The position numbers and the translations under genes are program-made. Below the pieces are notes generated by a model. It was not told where the DNA came from. It saw nothing but the letters and a program-made list of their open reading frames with translations, and did no database searches. 64,000 nt of DNA from an uncultured Clostridia bacterium (GTDB taxonomy: Bacteria; Bacillota; Clostridia; Christensenellales; UBA1242), in NCBI GenBank assembly GCA_934746515.1, contig CAKVFH010000006.1, forward strand, positions 5,312-69,311. The letters run 5' to 3'. Within the stretch, counting starts at the first letter, position 1; each line of letters begins with the position of its first letter. Shown here one piece after another: positions 8,939 through 16,160 of the stretch.

Positions 8939-8967
8939 GGAAAGGGGGTCGAACCCTTTCTTTTTTT
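8939..8967. terminator. bidirectional terminator between pheT and the opposite-strand gene
   Basis: The stem GAAAGGG (8940-8946) with CCCTTTC (8954-8960) is followed by seven T on the plus strand and preceded by AAAAAA, which gives a U-tract for the minus-strand gene that converges here. Confidence 0.85.
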
Positions 8968-9049
8968 GTTACAAAATATTGCTTTACTGAGTAAACTCAT
9001 TGCGTGATATTGTTATAGAAAAATTAAAAATTATTTAGCAAATGAAATA

Positions 9050-9862
9050 CTATTTAAACAAAAAATCAGTTTCGTCTTCAGTTGGTTTTATGTCTTTTTT
9101 GAATAATGATATTATAGAAATTATTAAAAGAATTGAACCAAGAATTAGATAGTAATTTGAAAAAGGAATAACTAAAGAAATAAATAAAAGCGAAATTCCA
9201 GAGAAAAATAGTTCCTTGAAATGTGACTTTGTTATGCCTTTTGTTTTTGATTTTATAAACAAATTTATTTTTTGTTTTATGTTTTGCTTTGGTTGTTCGC
9301 TCACTTGAATTGGATAAAGATTTTTGTTGTTCATTAGTTTTATTATTGTATCAGACGAGATGAGTGATAAATTTAGATTTGACAAAAGCAATAATTCATT
9401 AAATTGTTTTGATTTGTTTTTGAAAATGAAAAATAGTTTAGAGTCGTTATTTTTATTTTTTAAAAATAATTCTTGAGCATTAAAGTAGTCGGAAGGCGAT
9501 AGTTCGGTCTTGAGATTTATATATAAAAAATTGTTGTTACTTTCAAATAAAAATCCGTCAATATGTTTAGAGTTTGTGAGTTTTGATAAAAATTCAATAT
9601 ATGATTTATAATCACAAACAAGTAAAAAATTCATACAATTATTTATAAATTTTTCGTTGTTGTTTTTAAATAACTTTTTGTTATGTGATTTTAGGAATAA
9701 AAATAAAATCAATGCAAACAAAGATAGATTGATTAAAATCGAGAAAAAATAGACGAGATTTGCGTTTTTTATAATTCGTCTCAACCATAAAAATGATATG
9801 ATAGAAAAGAGTGTAGAAATAAATAAAGAGTCAATTATTAAAGCTAATTTTGATTTTACCAT
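9050..9862 (-). CDS. four-helix membrane protein with a cytoplasmic middle domain, unknown function
   Basis: The 270-residue protein has two N-terminal membrane segments (about 5-28 and 36-57), a soluble middle (about 60-205) and two closely spaced C-terminal membrane segments (about 215-255), then an acidic tail. The middle contains FLYINLKTE followed by an alpha/beta pattern ending ISSDTIIKLMNNKNLYP. This layout recalls degenerate Mrr-like (PD-(D/E)xK) domains: the [EQ]xK position would be N-L-K, so it would be inactive. That assignment is inference from pattern only. The gene stands alone on the minus strand and is unusually rich in Asn, Lys, Phe and Ile, reflecting higher AT than its neighbours. 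Confidence 0.7.
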   Translation of the reverse strand: MVKSKLALIIDSLFISTLFSIISFLWLRRIIKNANLVYFFSILINLSLFALILFLFLKSHNKKLFKNNNEKFINNCMNFLLVCDYKSYIEFLSKLTNSKHIDGFLFESNNNFLYINLKTELSPSDYFNAQELFLKNKNNDSKLFFIFKNKSKQFNELLLLSNLNLSLISSDTIIKLMNNKNLYPIQVSEQPKQNIKQKINLFIKSKTKGITKSHFKELFFSGISLLFISLVIPFSNYYLILGSILLIISIISLFKKDIKPTEDETDFLFK

Positions 9863-9932
9863 ACATTTATTGTTGACAAAGAATATATTTTTTATAAAAT
9901 TATTATTGTAGGAAGAAAAAATAATAAATGAA

Positions 9933-9962
9933 TTGTGTTAAAAATGATTTAAAATGTATATT
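9933..9962 (+). promoter_or_regulatory. possible promoter for deoC
   Basis: TTGTGT (9933-9938), 18-bp spacer, TATATT (9957-9962), about 50 bases before the deoC start. A second candidate further up is TTGACA (9873-9878) with TAAAAT (9895-9900). I cannot tell which is used. Confidence 0.45.
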
Positions 9963-10014
9963 TTTAATAGAAATTTATTAAAATTTGCAATTTAGAATAA
10001 AATGGAGAATAATT

Positions 10015-10686
10015 ATGATTGGTGCAAATAAAGAAAAAAATAGTGATGTAATAAATGTTGAAAGTAGAATTGATTTCACACTTCTTGATCCAAGGGCAAC
10101 TGAATCGGATTTGGAAAAACTTTGTGATATTGCATATAAACATTTGTATTATTCTGTTTGTGTGAATCCATGCAATGTAAGTTTTGTGAAAGGATATATT
10201 GATAAAAACTTAAATGGAAAACTAAAAGTTGTTGCAGTTGTGGGGTTTCCACTTGGAGCAAATTCAACAAATATAAAAGTGCTAGAAACGAAAGAAGCTT
10301 GTTTGTCTGGCGCGGATGAAATTGATTTTGTGATTAACATTGGAAAGTTAAAACAAGGCAAATTTGATTATATTAAAAACGAGTTAAAAAAGATTAGAAA
10401 AATTGCAAAAGGAAAAATTGTAAAAGCTATTATTGAAACTTGTTATTTGGATAAGAATGAAATTGTTAAAATTTCAAAATTGTGTATGCAGACAAAAATT
10501 GATTATGTAAAAACCTCAACCGGATTTGGAATTGGTGGAGCAAAGATTGAAGATGTAAATTTGATTTATGAGACGGTGAAAGGTTATTGTAAAATTAAAG
10601 CGTCTGGCGGTATCGCTTCAAGAGAACAAGCGATTGCTTTTTTGAATGCTGGTGCAAATAGAATTGGAACTAGCCATATTATTTAA
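10015..10686 (+). CDS. deoC: deoxyribose-phosphate aldolase
   Basis: Cleaves 2-deoxyribose-5-phosphate to glyceraldehyde-3-phosphate and acetaldehyde in deoxynucleoside catabolism. The 223-residue TIM barrel shows IDFTLLDPRATESD at the start, EIDFVINIG (catalytic Asp region) and the Schiff-base lysine in VKTSTGF, with a second lysine in KASGGIAS. Start chosen at 10015 for its GGAG site; a longer in-frame reading lacks one. In many genomes the residue after TLL is K; here it is D, a small departure. It stands apart from any other deo gene. Confidence 0.93.
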   Translation: MIGANKEKNSDVINVESRIDFTLLDPRATESDLEKLCDIAYKHLYYSVCVNPCNVSFVKGYIDKNLNGKLKVVAVVGFPLGANSTNIKVLETKEACLSGADEIDFVINIGKLKQGKFDYIKNELKKIRKIAKGKIVKAIIETCYLDKNEIVKISKLCMQTKIDYVKTSTGFGIGGAKIEDVNLIYETVKGYCKIKASGGIASREQAIAFLNAGANRIGTSHII

Positions 10687-10691
10687 AACAC

Positions 10692-10720
10692 TTTCAATTT
10701 TTTTGGTGTTGTGTTATAAT
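10692..10720 (+). promoter_or_regulatory. sigma-A promoter of the tsaE operon
   Basis: TTTCAA (10692-10697), 17-bp spacer and a consensus TATAAT (10715-10720). The ATG of tsaE follows 15 bases later, so the leader is very short. Confidence 0.65.
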
Positions 10721-10735
10721 AAATTTGGTGAAATT

Positions 10736-11155
10736 ATGGTAGAAGAATTTATTTCAAAGTCAACAGAAGAAACTTTTAATATTGCAAAAAGATTTGCTGA
10801 AAGTTTAAATGTGGGAGATATTGTGTTGCTTCAGGGTGACCTTGGTGTAGGAAAAACAATGTTTGTTAAGGGGGTTACTGAAAAATTTTCAAATGGAAAA
10901 CCTTTGGCAATCTCGCCAACATTTATGATTGTTAATGTGTATGAAACCACGCCACCAATTTATCATTTTGATTTATATCGAATTGATGATGTGGGTGAAC
11001 TTGACAATATTGGTGCTGAAGAATATTTGTATGGTGATGGAATTAGCTTTGTTGAATGGCCAGAAAGAGCAGAAGGTTATTTTCCAAAGTCAGCAATTAA
11101 AGTTTACATAAAAAAGTTGAATGAAAATGAAAGACTTATAAGGATTGAAAGATAA
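10736..11155 (+). CDS. tsaE: tRNA t6A biosynthesis ATPase TsaE
   Basis: ATPase that acts with TsaB and TsaD to make N6-threonylcarbamoyladenosine at position 37 of ANN-decoding tRNAs. The 139 residues have normal length, with P-loop GDLGVGKTMFVKG, the SPTFMIVNVY segment and YHFDLYRID followed by FVEWPERA, all diagnostic of the family. tsaB follows with a one-base overlap. TsaD is not in this window. Confidence 0.96.
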   Translation: MVEEFISKSTEETFNIAKRFAESLNVGDIVLLQGDLGVGKTMFVKGVTEKFSNGKPLAISPTFMIVNVYETTPPIYHFDLYRIDDVGELDNIGAEEYLYGDGISFVEWPERAEGYFPKSAIKVYIKKLNENERLIRIER

Positions 11156-11790
11156 TGAAAAATTTAATTTTAGATTGTTCATGTGGAATGAATGTTTATG
11201 TTCAGTTTGATGAAAAAGTATTTTCAAAAATCGATGTAACGCAAAATAAACATACTGATGAAATTTTGAATGTTGTTGATGAATTGTTGAAAGAAGCAAA
11301 ACTTAACATAAAGCAAATTGATAATATTTGTGTTTGTGTTGGACCTGGATCATTTACTGGTGTGCGAGTTGCAATTTCAATTGCAAAAGGTCTTTCGCTT
11401 GGAACAAAAGCAAAAGTTTTTGTGCTTTCAAATTTTGATGTGTTTGATGTTCAAGACAAAACTTGCCATTTGGTTTTGGATGGTTTTTCAGATTTTATTT
11501 ATGTTAGAACTGTTGAAAATGAGAGTGTAAAAGACGAATGTTTGTCTGTTGAAGACTTTGCAAATAAACAAAAAGAAACAAAGTTTAATGTTTATGTCGC
11601 AACTGAAAAAGCGCAAAATATGTTAAAAAAATTTGAAATTCAATCATTTTTTGCTCAAAATAATATAATTTCTGCGTTTAATAAAAAGATTGAAACAAAA
11701 GAAAATTCCGAGTTGAATCAAATTTATCCGGTTTATCTTCGTGCTTCACAAGCTGAAATAGAAAGGGCTAAAAAACTTGGTGTAAACTAA
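11155..11790 (+). CDS. tsaB: tRNA t6A biosynthesis protein TsaB
   Basis: Inactive ASKHA-fold partner that dimerises with TsaD in t6A synthesis. The 211 residues show VCVGPGSFTGVRVAISIAKG, the family hallmark. The N-terminal strand LILDCSCGMNV is shorter than the usual LAIDTSxxxxSVA stretch. The start codon overlaps the tsaE stop (TAATG). rimI follows after 31 bp. Confidence 0.94.
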   Translation: MKNLILDCSCGMNVYVQFDEKVFSKIDVTQNKHTDEILNVVDELLKEAKLNIKQIDNICVCVGPGSFTGVRVAISIAKGLSLGTKAKVFVLSNFDVFDVQDKTCHLVLDGFSDFIYVRTVENESVKDECLSVEDFANKQKETKFNVYVATEKAQNMLKKFEIQSFFAQNNIISAFNKKIETKENSELNQIYPVYLRASQAEIERAKKLGVN

Positions 11791-11821
11791 TTTTTTGTGT
11801 TTTAAGTGTTTATAAAAAATT

Positions 11822-12259
11822 ATGGAAGAAAAAATAAAAATAGAAAAATTGAATTTAAGAGATGTTGAAAATGTCTTTGAAATTGAAAAGACATTTTTTG
11901 ATGTGACAGAAAAAAATTCAATTTTGGGAGCGCTTAAAAGTGATACGCTCTATTATTTCGTTTTGAAAAATAAAAATGAAGTTGTTGGTTTTTTGGAATG
12001 TTCTATTGTTTTGGATGAAGCTGAACTTTATGAAATTGCAATAAAAAGTGAATTTCAGGGGAAAGGTTTTTCAAATTATCTTATGCGATTTTTTATAGAT
12101 TTTTGCAAAGAAAAAAATGTTAAAACAATTTTTTTGGAAGTGAATACAATAAACAGTAAGGCTATTTCACTTTATAAAAAATTTGGTTTCAAAGAGTATA
12201 GTGTTAGAAAAAATTATTATGGCAATAGTGATGCTATTTTAATGAGATATGATGGATAG
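11822..12259 (+). CDS. rimI: GNAT N-acetyltransferase, RimI-type
   Basis: The 145-residue GNAT protein is probably the ribosomal-protein S18 N-alpha-acetyltransferase RimI, judged from its place directly after tsaB, where rimI is usual. The acetyl-CoA loop reads FQGKGFSNYLM (a Q-G-K-G-F variant of the QxxGxG/A motif) and the C-terminal helix EVNTINSKAISLYKKFGFK is typical. The N-terminal substrate part is divergent, so another protein substrate is possible. No clear ribosome site is visible. Confidence 0.82.
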   Translation: MEEKIKIEKLNLRDVENVFEIEKTFFDVTEKNSILGALKSDTLYYFVLKNKNEVVGFLECSIVLDEAELYEIAIKSEFQGKGFSNYLMRFFIDFCKEKNVKTIFLEVNTINSKAISLYKKFGFKEYSVRKNYYGNSDAILMRYDG

Positions 12260-12275
12260 TGTAATTTCTTTGTAA

Positions 12276-13001
12276 ATGAATTATTTAAAATTTGGTAGTT
12301 CAAAAAACTTTATAGTTTTTCTGCATGGCTGGGGCGCTGACTTAAATTCTTTTTTGTGGCTTAAAGATTATTTTGCAGATGATTATTCATTGTTGTTTGT
12401 TGATTTTGATGGGTTTGGAAAGTCGCCTGAACCAAAAACTTCTATGTGTGTTTCGGATTATGTTAAAAATTTGAAACAACTTTTGGATGAATTTGAGATT
12501 GAAAAATTGACTTTTGTTGCACATTCTTTTGGTGGAAGAGTTGCAATAAAATTTTTATTTTTTTATCAAAATGATTACGAAAAAACTTCTCTTTGTTTGG
12601 TGGATTCTGCGGGAATTTTGCCAAGGCGGAATTTGATTTATAATTTGAAAGTTGCAAGGTTTAAGCGTTTGAAAAAATTGGCTGAAAACAAACCAGAATT
12701 GAAAATTAAACTTGAAAAATTCGGATCGAATGATTATAAAATTTTGAGCCCTGTGATGAAACAAACGTTTGTTAAGGTTGTTAATGAAGATTTGTCGAAA
12801 TTTGCAAAGTTTATTGATTGCAAAACCATTATTGTTTGGGGAACGAAAGATAAAGAAACGAAGCCGTATATGGCGAGAAAATTTAAAAGGTTAATCAAAA
12901 ATTCAGATCTTGTTTTTTTAAAGGGAACTGGGCATTTTTCGTTTTTAGAAAAAAAAGAAGAATTTGTCATTATTCTTGACACATTCTTAAAAAACTTATA
13001 A
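12276..13001 (+). CDS. alpha/beta-fold hydrolase
   Basis: The 241-residue protein has the oxyanion motif LHGWGAD, the nucleophile in AHSFGGR, an Asp in VWGTKDKET and the catalytic His in GTGHFSF, so the Ser-Asp-His triad is complete. It has no signal peptide or lipobox and is expected in the cytoplasm. Members of this broad group are esterases, thioesterases or C-C hydrolases; the substrate cannot be read from the sequence. It sits between rimI and murF in the same direction with short gaps. Confidence 0.85.
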   Translation: MNYLKFGSSKNFIVFLHGWGADLNSFLWLKDYFADDYSLLFVDFDGFGKSPEPKTSMCVSDYVKNLKQLLDEFEIEKLTFVAHSFGGRVAIKFLFFYQNDYEKTSLCLVDSAGILPRRNLIYNLKVARFKRLKKLAENKPELKIKLEKFGSNDYKILSPVMKQTFVKVVNEDLSKFAKFIDCKTIIVWGTKDKETKPYMARKFKRLIKNSDLVFLKGTGHFSFLEKKEEFVIILDTFLKNL

Positions 13002-13020
13002 AATTTATCTGAGGTTATTT

Positions 13021-14676
13021 ATGAATATTTTACCATTGTTGGCAAATTCAGTTTTTGAAACAAAATTTGATTTTGTCATGTTTTCGATTATTGCGGCAGT
13101 GTCTACTGTTTTAATGATTTTTGTTGGCTACAGACTTTTGCAAATGCTTCAACTGACTGGTTATAAGCTTAAGTCTTATTTTAAGTGGTTTAAAGAAACA
13201 AAATGCTCATACAATTCAAGGCTCTTCATGCTTGCGTTTTTGTCGTTTTTGTCAATGGCTTTAACCAATGTTTTGCTTGAAGATTTCTTTACTGGGAAAA
13301 TGCACATTTTTTCATATTTCAGTATTTTGTTTTATTTGTTGTTCTGTTCAATGTTTATCATCAATCTGTTCAATGCTAAACAAAAAACACCGCTTAAGTA
13401 TACTAAACGAATGATTAGGCTTGTTGTTGTTTATACCATTTTGGTTGCGGCTGCTACTTGGGGCATAGAGTATATTGGTTATAAATATTTTCCACTTATT
13501 TCATTTGGACTTATAAGCATTGTTCCGTTGTTTTTGCCACTGTTTGTGTTTTTAGCATATTTTATAACTTGGCCAATCGAAAAAATGATTTCAAATTCAT
13601 ACATAAAAAGAGCTAAAAATGAACTAAAGAAACATGAGAATTTGAAAATTATTGGCATTACTGGTTCTTATGGCAAGACTTCAGTTAAAAATATTTTATC
13701 GACAATTCTTTCTGAAAAATATAAGGTTTGTCCAACTCCAGCAAGTTATAACACTCCTTTGGGACTTGCAAAAACAATACTTTCTAATTTGTCAGAAAAA
13801 GATGAGATTTTTATTGCCGAAATGGGTGCAAAGCAAATTGGAGATATCAGTGAACTTTGCGCTATGGTTGAGCCAAGCATTGGTGTTATCACTGGTGTTG
13901 GAAATCAGCATCTTTTGACTTTTGGTTCGGTTGAAAACATCGTTAAAACAAAAAGTGAGCTTGCTGAATTTGTAACAAATAATGGTGGCAAGGTTTACAT
14001 AAACACAGACGGAGCGCTTGCGCAAGAGATTTATGAAAAATATCCAAACTCAACAGCTGTTTCTTTAAAAGAAAATATGTTTAATATTTCGGATATAAAA
14101 ACAGGTAAAGATGGCTCAACTTTTGTTTTGACTGTTGATGGAAAGCAAAAAAGATGTAAGACAATTTTGCTGGGCGAACATAATATTTCAAACATAATTT
14201 TGGCTTGCTCGGTTGCTTTTGATTTGGGACTTTCACTTGATGAAATTGCGAAAGGCATTGAAAAACTGCGCAGTGTTCCACATAGATTGGAGATTATAAA
14301 ATCTTCAAGCAAGTATACAATTATTGATAATTCTTATAATAGCTCGGTTCAGGGAAGTGAAGCAAGTATTGATGTTTTGTCAAAATTTGAAGGCAAAAAG
14401 TTTGTCATAACTCCTGGACTTGTTGAGCTTGGAAAAGAACAATTCAATGCAAATTTTGAATTCGGAAAAACTATGGCTAAGGTTTGCGACTATGTGATTA
14501 TTGATAGCACTATCAACTTTGACGCAATAAATGCTGGACTAATTTTTGCGGGCTTTAGCGAGGATCATATTTTGAGAGCTGGAAGCTTGTCGCAGGCAGT
14601 TTTGGTTCTTAATACCTTGGTTGAAGCTGATGATGTTGTTTTGTTTGAAAACGACTTGCCAGATAATTATTCATAA
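13021..14676 (+). CDS. murF: MurF-type ligase with an N-terminal membrane domain
   Basis: Expected to add D-Ala-D-Ala to UDP-MurNAc-tripeptide. The N-terminal half (about 1-190) contains five or six hydrophobic segments (about 18-42, 72-88, 92-118, 135-152, 160-190) in place of the usual soluble UDP-binding domain. The Mur ligase core follows: P-loop ITGSYGKTSVKN, AEMGAKQIGDI, the GNQHLLTFGS segment and the C-terminal domain with DNSYNSS and ITPGLVELG. The D-Ala-D-Ala ligase gene lies downstream, which supports MurF rather than MurE. Because the UDP-binding part is missing, the substrate could be membrane-linked; that is inference. Confidence 0.82.
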   Translation: MNILPLLANSVFETKFDFVMFSIIAAVSTVLMIFVGYRLLQMLQLTGYKLKSYFKWFKETKCSYNSRLFMLAFLSFLSMALTNVLLEDFFTGKMHIFSYFSILFYLLFCSMFIINLFNAKQKTPLKYTKRMIRLVVVYTILVAAATWGIEYIGYKYFPLISFGLISIVPLFLPLFVFLAYFITWPIEKMISNSYIKRAKNELKKHENLKIIGITGSYGKTSVKNILSTILSEKYKVCPTPASYNTPLGLAKTILSNLSEKDEIFIAEMGAKQIGDISELCAMVEPSIGVITGVGNQHLLTFGSVENIVKTKSELAEFVTNNGGKVYINTDGALAQEIYEKYPNSTAVSLKENMFNISDIKTGKDGSTFVLTVDGKQKRCKTILLGEHNISNIILACSVAFDLGLSLDEIAKGIEKLRSVPHRLEIIKSSSKYTIIDNSYNSSVQGSEASIDVLSKFEGKKFVITPGLVELGKEQFNANFEFGKTMAKVCDYVIIDSTINFDAINAGLIFAGFSEDHILRAGSLSQAVLVLNTLVEADDVVLFENDLPDNYS

Positions 14677-14753
14677 ATTGTAGCCTTAATTTTTAGCATA
14701 GTCTTGAAAATCTTGGCGGTTAAGCAACAACAAAATTAAATTTAATAAAAACA

Positions 14754-14796
14754 TAAAAGACCTAGAAATTTTATTTTTTCGGGTCTTTTATTTTTG
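14754..14796 (+). terminator. terminator after murF
   Basis: TAAAAGACC (14754-14762) pairs with GGTCTTTTA (14782-14790), with a 19-base AT-rich loop, then a T tract. The 217 bases between murF and ddl otherwise show only a TATAAT (14872-14877) with no good -35. Confidence 0.75.
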
Positions 14797-14893
14797 ATTG
14801 TTTAATGTTGTTATTTTATAACTAATTTTATAATTTTGTGATGATGCAGTGCCAATAAAAATTTAGTTTCATATAATATTTTAGAGGTGTTTT

Positions 14894-16045
14894 ATGAAAA
14901 ATGTTTTATTGGTTTTTGGTGGTGTGTCTTATGAACACGATATTTCTATTGTGACAGCATTTCAGATTTATAAAAAAGCGCGACTAAATGATGTTTCGCT
15001 TAAACTTTTTTATGTTTCAAGAGACGGAAAATTTTATATTTGCGATGAGAAAAAAGTTACCATTTCGGACTTTTCAAAAACGAAGTTTTCGGGGAGTAAT
15101 CGTGGGATTAGAGAAGTTGTTTTTGTTAGTGGTGAAAAAGGAAAACTTTTTGTAAAAACACACTTTGGCTTAAAGGAAATTTTTGATGCAGATGTTGCTA
15201 TTTTTGCGTGTCATGGTGGTGATGGTGAAAACGGCAAGCTTGTTACTATTTTTGAAAATCAGGGCATTGCATGTTCTGCTGGTTCGTCTGATGCACTTGC
15301 GGTTTGCATGGATAAATTTTTGTTTAAGTCGATTTGCAAAGGACTTAAAATTCCAGTTGTATCCGGATTTAAAATTTCTAAAACAGAATTTGCAAACAAT
15401 AAAGATGTGATTGCTCGAAATCTTGCAAGACTTGGATTTCCAGTTATTTTAAAGATTAACTCCGGCGGAAGTTCAATCGGTTTATTTAAAGCTAACACAA
15501 TTGAAGAATTTACCGAAAAGATTAAGCAGGCGTTCGAATTTGATGAAATGGTGGTTGCTGAAAAATTTATCAAGAACACGCGTGAATTTAATGTTGCAAT
15601 TTTGGGTGATGAACAAAACTTTGAGATTTCGGAAATTGATGAGCCATTAAAAAACAATGATATTTTGACATTTGCAGATAAATATTTGTCTGGTGCAAAA
15701 TCAAGCAAGGGTGAGAAAGGTTCAATGTCTTCAATTTTAAGAAAAGCTCCAGAAAATTTATCGACACAAAATGTTTTGAAAATGAAGAAGATTGCAGAGA
15801 AGATTTTTATTAAGCTGGGGCTTTATGGGGTGATTAGAATTGACTTTTTGTTTGATGAATTGAATGACAAAATTTATGTTTGCGAAGTCAATTCAATACC
15901 TGGGTCGCTGGCATATTATTTCTTCAAAAAGAACAGAATTATTACAAATGATTTGATTGAAAAGTTGATTGCGGTCGCAGAAAAAAATTATAAAAAAGAT
16001 AAAATAAAACAGGAATTTATGGTTGATATTTTAAGTAAAAAATAA
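14894..16045 (+). CDS. ddl: D-alanine--D-alanine ligase
   Basis: ATP-grasp enzyme that makes the D-Ala-D-Ala dipeptide used by MurF. At 383 residues it is at the long end for the family. Visible motifs are GGVSYEHDISIVTAFQI at the N-terminus, the ACHGGDGENGKL loop, KINSGGSSIGL (omega-loop region), VRIDFLF-like RIDFLFDE and CEVNSIPGS for Mg-ATP binding. In the HGxxGEDG loop the usual E-D is E-N. An AGAGGTG ribosome site precedes the ATG. Confidence 0.93.
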   Translation: MKNVLLVFGGVSYEHDISIVTAFQIYKKARLNDVSLKLFYVSRDGKFYICDEKKVTISDFSKTKFSGSNRGIREVVFVSGEKGKLFVKTHFGLKEIFDADVAIFACHGGDGENGKLVTIFENQGIACSAGSSDALAVCMDKFLFKSICKGLKIPVVSGFKISKTEFANNKDVIARNLARLGFPVILKINSGGSSIGLFKANTIEEFTEKIKQAFEFDEMVVAEKFIKNTREFNVAILGDEQNFEISEIDEPLKNNDILTFADKYLSGAKSSKGEKGSMSSILRKAPENLSTQNVLKMKKIAEKIFIKLGLYGVIRIDFLFDELNDKIYVCEVNSIPGSLAYYFFKKNRIITNDLIEKLIAVAEKNYKKDKIKQEFMVDILSKK

Positions 16046-16072
16046 TTCGTTAATTTAACGAATTATTTTTTT
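16044..16072 (+). terminator. terminator after ddl
   Basis: A perfect palindrome AATTCGTTAA (16044-16053) / TTAACGAATT (16055-16064), overlapping the ddl stop codon and followed by seven T. Confidence 0.8.
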
Positions 16073-16103
16073 GTATTTTTCTGCTATTTTTGCTTATTTT
16101 GTT

Positions 16104-16131
16104 TTGTAAAAAAAAGTGGTTAATGTATAAT
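16104..16131 (+). promoter_or_regulatory. promoter of the acidic coiled-coil protein
   Basis: TATAAT (16126-16131) with a modest TTGTAA (16104-16109) 16 bp upstream, 29 bases before the ATG. Confidence 0.55.
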
Positions 16132-16160
16132 GATATTAGTATTAAACTCAAAGGTTTCCT

